Positions 58,734 to 64,000 of a stretch of 64,000 bases of DNA are shown here, piece after piece. Source of the stretch: Planococcus citri. Lineage: Eukaryota; Arthropoda; Insecta; Hemiptera; Pseudococcidae. Position 1 is the stretch's first letter, and each line of letters starts with the position of its first letter. The notes under the pieces were generated by a model that was given only the letters and a program-made list of their open reading frames with translations, had not been told where the DNA came from and did not search any database. Both the position numbers and the translations under genes were made by a program. Location of the stretch: NCBI RefSeq assembly GCF_950023065.1, contig NC_088677.1, positions 65,435,469 through 65,499,468 of the forward strand, given 5' to 3'.

Positions 58734-59660
58734 GAATAAATATTTTCAAAACTTGATTTGTTGTTTTGGTTTTGAATTTTTTGTGAGAATTTTCTCAATT
58801 TCCAAGTATTTAACCTATATAATTAACGACATCTGGGATTTTTCTTGTAGTGTTATTCTTTTGCAACAGCATTAAATTTGTTCTTTGTGAAGATAATCGG
58901 CCATCAACCGCACCGCATCAACTTTCTTGTAATCATATCTGTAAAATTCAAGGAAATTCGATTCAACTTGAAATTATTAGTTACTTCAGTACACGCATAT
59001 GTGAATTTCTTATAACGTAATCTGATACCTACTAGAATGGCATAGATTTTTTCAAAAATGCCCATCCTTTAAAGTCCAAATTCTCCACACTTCTGGAAGC
59101 AACATTTTTTTGAATGAAAATAAACTCAGAATGAAAGTCTCTACTGATTTTAGTCAAAATCTTCCTACATTTTTTTCGCAATCCACGTTCATGTACATTG
59201 CATCCTGAGAGTTGTTGGCGAATCATTCTTCGTTACTACTCAATCAGTACGTAGAAATGTTTTCCAGCGGTTTAGGTACTCATTTAATTTTTAGACAATA
59301 AATTCAATTATCTTGCTTACTACGTATGTGAACGATTTGTGCGATTTTTCACTTCTGTGTTTATTTTTATGGATTTGGTCAGTCGAAAATGATGTCTGTT
59401 CGCTTAGTGAATCAGTCGTTCACGAACGATCGGCTCGAAAAATCATTTTTACCAAAAGATTCAACTTAAAATATGAATTGGTCGGTCTCATTCCTGATTG
59501 ATTTGATCGCATGGCTCAGCCTGTAGATAGAGTCCATCTCGAATAATTCTTGCGGAAATTTACCAATAAAATTATATACTTACTCATCAATATCAGCTGT
59601 TTACAACAGATTATCAAATGGCCACGGCTCGATTTCTGTTAAAATCCTCCAATGTTGTTA
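58734..59660. repeat. AT-rich DNA and relative of the palindrome array
   Basis: 59,030-59,330 resembles 57,290-57,520. 59,405-59,660 resembles 44,345-44,590 and holds one palindrome copy TCGTTCACGAACGA (59,416) plus shared CGAAAAATCATTTT and AATTTACCAA. This links the palindrome array and family F as parts of one mosaic repeat. Confidence 0.6.
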
Positions 59661-60189
59661 TCATTTTTTTTTTTCAAATGTTTAGGCAACGACAATTATA
59701 TATCGAATTATTCAAATTCGCAGCCAACAAACACAGTAGCGGCTCATTTGTGGTTATATGACGTCATCTTGTACCGCAATCGTCGTCGTTGCAGCTTTGA
59801 TCGACGTCGCGTCGTCGATTTATATTACACGGGTCGAAGGGGAAGGCAGACTCGTTTCAATAACCACTTCGATTCATTAAGGTCAAAGACCCCACAAGAT
59901 GTGGTTCCAGACGTTTCAAGATTATTCAACTGTCGGGGCATCGCCGAGTGTGCTCGTGAATTGAGGAGAAAAAGAAATGTTCTCAGCTCATTTTCGAAAT
60001 TATTCATCTTTTGCACCCTCTGTTTTCTTCCATCTTCTTCCTTCTTTAAAATAAGTTGTTGGAGGACCAAAATCACAGTGCAGGGTACTGCGGTGAGGGG
60101 GTAGGGGTATTTCGACCCTTGGTTTGCTCGGGCAAAAACACATTCGTTTACTTGCTCTAGTTTCCTCTATTGTAAGTCATTTTCTATTT
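59661..60189. other. Small CpG-richer segment
   Basis: Contains TCGTCGTCG and GACGTCGCGTCG strings. The 150-codon plus-strand frame (59,652-60,104) is the longest in the window but starts in the flanking repeat, is arginine/cysteine-rich without a domain, and is open on the other strand too (60,076-59,825). Not called. Confidence 0.35.
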
Positions 60190-60194
60190 TTTCT

Positions 60195-60540
60195 AAATTT
60201 TTTTTGGGCGTTTATAAATTACTAGATTATTACACCCTACGTCAGATTATATTGAATTTGTCAGGTTGTGTTTTTTAACAAGAGTAATAAATTTTTCTAT
60301 TTCGGAGGGGCTGTCAGGAATGGAGAGAGAGTTTTCATTTATTTGAAGAGATAATCGATCTTGCTGCAATTGGGGGCAATAGAATAGTAGGTGTTGAATG
60401 GGCAAAATTGACATGAGGGCTTGGGGGCTTTTAGGTAAAGATGGTTATGTGTGATTTTGGTGTGTCCAATTCTCAGTCTTGTCAAGATAACTTCTTCAAG
60501 TCTTGTATGCCTTTCCTTCGCTTTGTAACGTATTCTTCAA
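60195..60540 (-). mobile_element. Jockey/R1-like non-LTR retrotransposon, 3' fragment
   Basis: The minus-strand frame at 60,536-60,339 encodes EEVILTRLRIGHTKITHNHL followed by PSCQFC. This is the conserved arrangement at the C-terminus of Jockey/R1-type ORF2 after the RNase H region (RLRIGHT..TH.YL then a C..C finger). After a frameshift, 60,350-60,247 continues with a short acidic segment and ends LVKKHNLTNSI then stop, as such ORF2 proteins typically end. A 3' untranslated stretch with an A-rich end follows (to about 60,195). The fragment is 5'-truncated, frameshifted and presumably dead, which is the usual state for this class. Confidence 0.8.
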
Positions 60541-61789
60541 TGAATTAATTTACATTTTTTGAACGATTTTATTAAAAAAGTATGATAACATTATTAGAAA
60601 AACTTGAAACAAGTTGAAAAATTTGAAAAACGAAATACTGAGATGGTAAAAATATTGTCAACCCCACCCCATCTCTCTCGCTCTTCATGGGAAAAATATT
60701 GGAATACCACATAGGTACTTAATATTGATAAAGTGACTTTGGGTATGGTGGGGATGACCTGAGATTCTGAAATTTGAAGAGTACAGTACTTCCATGGTTT
60801 CATTTTTCACCAATAGGGTTAACATTTCTTTCGGCTACTTTTTTCAACAAAAAAAAAGAGATAACTTACTAAGGTTAATTTTCATTTTCGAATTTCGGAA
60901 TGATGCCTCGAATAAGAACTGAACCAATATTTTTCAACATTCTCACTCGAAAATCTCGACCTAATTGAAGTGTTTGTAATAAAAAAATTATATTGAATTG
61001 ATAATCTATTGAAGAATCAGAGTTTTGAATTTACGAATCATGAATATTATATTCATTGATTTAATCTCATCAATACCCTAATTGAGAGATCTTATACTGG
61101 ATGGACCCATTCGTGATAATTTCCATATCTATTGAATGAAGATTTACAATTTGACGTTGGGGTTTACTTCTGCTTCATTGCTTTGATTATTCTTGGATTT
61201 AAAGTCTGTAAACAGCTCGTAGCATTTTCAGGAAAAAATTCTGCTTGGTGAAGAATTTCAGTGGAGTAATTTTTTTCACTGACTCGCTCTTTTTTTCTCT
61301 CGGCTTTTTGCTCATCAGATGGAAAAATAAAAAATGAAAATTACTTACTTTACTTACTATGAAAAAAAAAAAGTTAATTTCCAACTTTTCGGCCCTACAA
61401 ATCAATTTTACCCAATTCCGGTTCTATTTATCTCTTTTGCCTTCAAGTTTTAGCTGAAAAATACTGAAACTTCGGACAAAGCTTTTCATGTCGAAAAAAA
61501 TGATTAGGTATTCATATCATACCTCAAGTTTGCAATGTGAGTTCATTTAAAATTGAAATCACATTGGCCCTTCTTCAGGCCACTTTCTCTTACAGCAAAA
61601 CATTTTTTTACAACAACCAAAATCGTTTGTTTTGATCTAAGAGCTTGGATATTTTTAGAATTGAATATTTTTACCATTTTTACATCATCTTGGAGTTTTT
61701 TTTTCGATCCTTTTCGATAGTTTCGAGTATTGATATGGTCAGATGAATATTTTGCATTCAACATCTACATATATGTCACATTTACTTAC
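60541..61789. other. AT-rich spacer with weak coding-like stretches
   Basis: On the minus strand, 61,764-61,543 (73 codons, ATG) and 61,320-61,160 are open. In the latter, the frame starting QKAERKKERVSEKNYS ends in TAA near 61,165. Neither has a consistent splice partner. The tract CTTTTTTTTTTTCATAG at 61,360-61,376 (read on the minus strand) is a strong acceptor-like sequence. Confidence 0.3.
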
Positions 61790-61850
61790 GGTTTCGAATG
61801 AGCTTATGTAGGATAAAATAAGGTGCGAATACGTCACCGAACATTCTCAT
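61790..61850 (-). CDS. Possible first coding exon
   Basis: ATG at 61,850 (second in-frame ATG at 61,844) opens 20 codons (MRMFGDVFAPYFILHKLIRN) ending at a strong donor CGAAACC/GTAAGTAAATG. Joining to the acceptor at 61,361 keeps the phase but gives an implausible low-complexity start to the next exon. Function unknown. Confidence 0.2.
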
Positions 61851-63227
61851 TTTGTAACATACAGAAAGAAAAAAAAGCTCGACTTTTTCCCCTACAGCAT
61901 CTACATACACGTAGTTGTGTATTCGCGTGAAATTCGTATAGCCTAGTATGTAAAATAGCGAAGGCTTTTAGAGATTTTACCAACATGTTAACGCGATTTC
62001 AAAGCTAGATATCTACACTGGTATCCCATTTTTCGTATTTTAAGCAGAAAATATACACGTATAATAAACCAACACCATCATTACAAGCTGTAGTAGTGGA
62101 TTCTTTGGTATCCTCGAAAGTGTACATTTATGTACTCGACGGATTGAAAAAGCGTGCGAAAATAATGTCCCAACACCGGTATCTTTTTTTTCCTCTGAAG
62201 ATCAGTGTAGCCGACACACGAACCGTAAAATTACCCCCTTAAGGGTGCTATAGGCTGTGAAACAGAAAAAAAAATCAGCAGCGAGTCCGACGACTTTATA
62301 TACCCATGTAGTTAAAGGGTAAGAGAAAAAGGTGCGATGCTGGTCGTCGGTGTTTTCTCGTCTGAGCTAACAAGGTTATCACCAATGAATGATGATGATA
62401 CGATCTGCTAGCACCCCCGCACCCCCTCCCCTTCTCTGATCCCTGCGTTGTACCCGTTGTCGTCATTCGAGCGTATCCCTTTATTTAAACCACCTTCGTC
62501 GTCGCTGACTCGCTGTGTTTTTCTGCATTTTCTCACTTTTTTTCTCGCTCGGTTCGGTAACGACTCCCTCGTCGGGTGTTTGCGTATAAAACGGATCAAG
62601 AAAAAGGGTTCGTTGTGTAAAGTTAAACCCGCCGCCGACCGACGAAGAGAAAGTGTTATTTGCGAAATGGAAAATTGATTTTATATATTCGAATCGTCGA
62701 CTATGACGACGACATCGATGTCGCGGAATACGACTACCTACGTAGAATACGGAGGGAAAAAACCAATTAATGGTAATTTTTAATTCATCCTGGGAAATGA
62801 TTAATTTCATTTATGCGTTTTGTCTCAGCGACGAGTTTTCTATATACCGTTGTCGTCTGTTTTCATCGTAGTGATGTATCGTTGAAATGAACCAAAGTCG
62901 GTGATTTTTACAACGAGAGTAGTTTCCAGGCAGGTATTTAATTTTTGGGAGAAATTTAAAGAAGGAAATTTTCAATTGGCTGGAAGGAAATTGCGTCGGA
63001 GGAGTCGAAGTGAGAGATTTTCGAGTCGATGTTTTGGAGCAAAATGGGCTGAGGGTTTTATTGTTTTATTTGAAGGTCTCTTTAGTCCTTCTTGAAGGTC
63101 TGCTGTACTTCAGGGTGTCCGCTGTCCAGTCTATGGAAAATTGAAATTTTGTATGTATTTTTAGTTTCATACCCTCATAGACTACGAATCGTAGAAGATT
63201 AGACTAAAAAAGTAGACGTTTACTTAC
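61851..63227. other. CpG-richer island
   Basis: Low in repeats, CpG-richer around 62,300-62,900. Overlapping open frames occur on both strands (62,408-62,810). No gene called. It may be promoter or regulatory DNA next to the exon candidates at 63.2 and 63.75 kb. Confidence 0.4.
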
Positions 63228-63576
63228 TTTTGACATAGGATATATTTCGGTCGTTGCGTTAAATTTTTTGTCGGGCTCGTCGGTTTTTTCCATTATTTCG
63301 AATGCCATGTCCAAAAAATATTGTTTAGAAATTTCATTGGCAACGAGTTGAAAGTGAAACTGGATGAGTTTTTCGTTCGACTTTATGTGCATCGCGATGC
63401 CTATTTGTTGAATAGCTTTCGAGATTTTATTCTTTTTTGCTTTTTCTTTTATCATTTTTATTTGTTCTTGTCTTTTTCCCCTTATTGTTGTATAATCCAT
63501 AATCGATATTAGTTCTTCATTTACGTTTTTGACATTGGTCCGTTTTGCAGTTTGTTGCAATTTTTGTTGTAAAGAT
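63228..63576 (-). CDS. Putative internal or first coding exon
   Basis: The minus-strand open frame is bounded by AATAG at its upstream side (weak pyrimidine tract) and TCAAAA/GTAAGTAAAC at 63,228/63,227, a near-consensus donor. About 116 residues, lysine/methionine-rich and probably helical (includes KRQEQIKMIKEKAKKNK and KQYFLDMAFEIMEKTD). The only in-frame ATG near the start is internal (MDYTTIRGKRQ), so it could also be a first exon starting there. No domain recognised. The next exon was not identified. Confidence 0.35.
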
Positions 63577-63750
63577 CTATTTTAGAGTCAATATTATTGA
63601 ACGAAATTCGCCAAAAAATTTTAAACTTCTAAGTTGAACTTTGTTTTGTTGAAAACTTGCTAAATTTCGTAGCTATTTTTAAAAATCCTGTGAGCATGGA
63701 TTATTATGGTATTTACAACTATCAACTTTTTGTGATGAGAATCACAAAGT

Positions 63751-63851
63751 ATGGAGCCCTTAAAATTTGGTCAAGACGTAAACAATCGTCAAAGGTTGTG
63801 TGAAAAATTGTATCATCGATTTTTGAAAGCACCGAATAATAGCGATATCAG
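63751..63851 (+). CDS. Possible first coding exon
   Basis: ATG at 63,751 opens 33 codons (MEPLKFGQDVNNRQRLCEKL onward, balanced composition) to ATATCAG/GTATTT, a good donor. Without splicing the frame would stop at 63,933. It is divergent from the minus-strand exon candidate 175 bp away, so the interval could be a shared promoter. No domain recognised. Confidence 0.3.
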
Positions 63852-64000
63852 GTATTTTTGGGTTCAGTCCCTTCAACGTCCCCTTCTCATTATCCTCACT
63901 CCCAATTTCATGAAAATTGAAAAAGTCGCATGACACGTGATTTTTTTTCATTCGACGCCCCCAAGGACCTCATTGCCATTCACTTCATTTTTCTAAAAAT

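Noticed and set aside
59652..60104. Longest plus-strand open frame (150 codons)
   Set aside because: It begins in repeat DNA, has no domain or splice support, and the opposite strand is also open. In AT-rich DNA of this length about a hundred stop-free runs of 60 or more codons are expected by chance (rough estimate from about 7% stop frequency per codon), and a few above 100.
1..64000. tRNA, rRNA, snRNA or known microRNA genes
   Set aside because: I scanned for B-box-like GGTTCGANTCC and familiar seed sequences and found none. A covariance-model search (tRNAscan-SE, Infernal) would be needed to exclude them.

Overview
This window reads as eukaryotic nuclear DNA, most likely from an insect. 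It is AT-rich (roughly two-thirds A+T by eye) and lacks dense collinear genes. It holds many transposon relics with target-site duplications, a non-LTR retrotransposon fragment with an insect-type (Jockey/R1-like) C-terminus, and GT-AG-like splice signals. Frequent TACCTACCTAC, TACGAGTA and TTACTTACTT strings resemble scale-insect/mealybug or lepidopteran DNA, but that placement is impression only. I see no rRNA, tRNA, CRISPR array or bacterial gene.

The best-supported content is mobile DNA. A 2.4-kb giant foldback element (13.9-16.4 kb) and a 0.67-kb relative (50.2-50.9 kb) are both flanked by TTAA and begin CCCTTT, which suggests piggyBac-type insertion. There is a Tc1/mariner-type MITE with a TA duplication and a paralogous empty site (17.3-17.8 kb), a pogo/Tigger-like MITE (34.5-34.9 kb), and several hAT-like elements with 8-bp duplications. 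Three of the hAT-like elements, including one of only 68 bp, sit inside an array at 44.2-47.2 kb that carries about 17 copies of the palindrome TCGTTCGCGAACGA. Other TIR or foldback elements lie at 6.6, 20.6, 22.8, 31.4, 41.0, 42.3, 56.7 and 57.7 kb. Between them are segmental duplications (12-13.8, 21.2-23.5, 28.3-31.5, 40-42.3 kb) and a dispersed motif with a 3' hairpin, present about nine times in one orientation.

Every 6-8 kb the repeat-rich DNA gives way to a less repetitive, CpG-richer island (about 0.5-2, 7.5-8.9, 11.3-12, 19-20.3, 25-26, 32-33.7, 38.2-40.2, 47.2-48.9, 53.8-56.1 and 61.8-63 kb). Several islands hold exon-like open frames bounded by good splice signals, mostly on the minus strand (25-26, 32-33.7, 38-41, 47.9, 63.2 kb). 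None has a domain I recognise. Open frames of at least 60 codons are about as numerous here as chance predicts for DNA of this composition, so all exon calls are tentative.

The plus strand has a near-ideal recursive-splice (ratchet) sequence at 27.55 kb. One reading is that the window lies inside a very long intron, with the islands as regulatory or small nested-gene islands. The other is a set of small, fast-evolving minus-strand genes separated by transposon deserts. Transcript data would decide between them.
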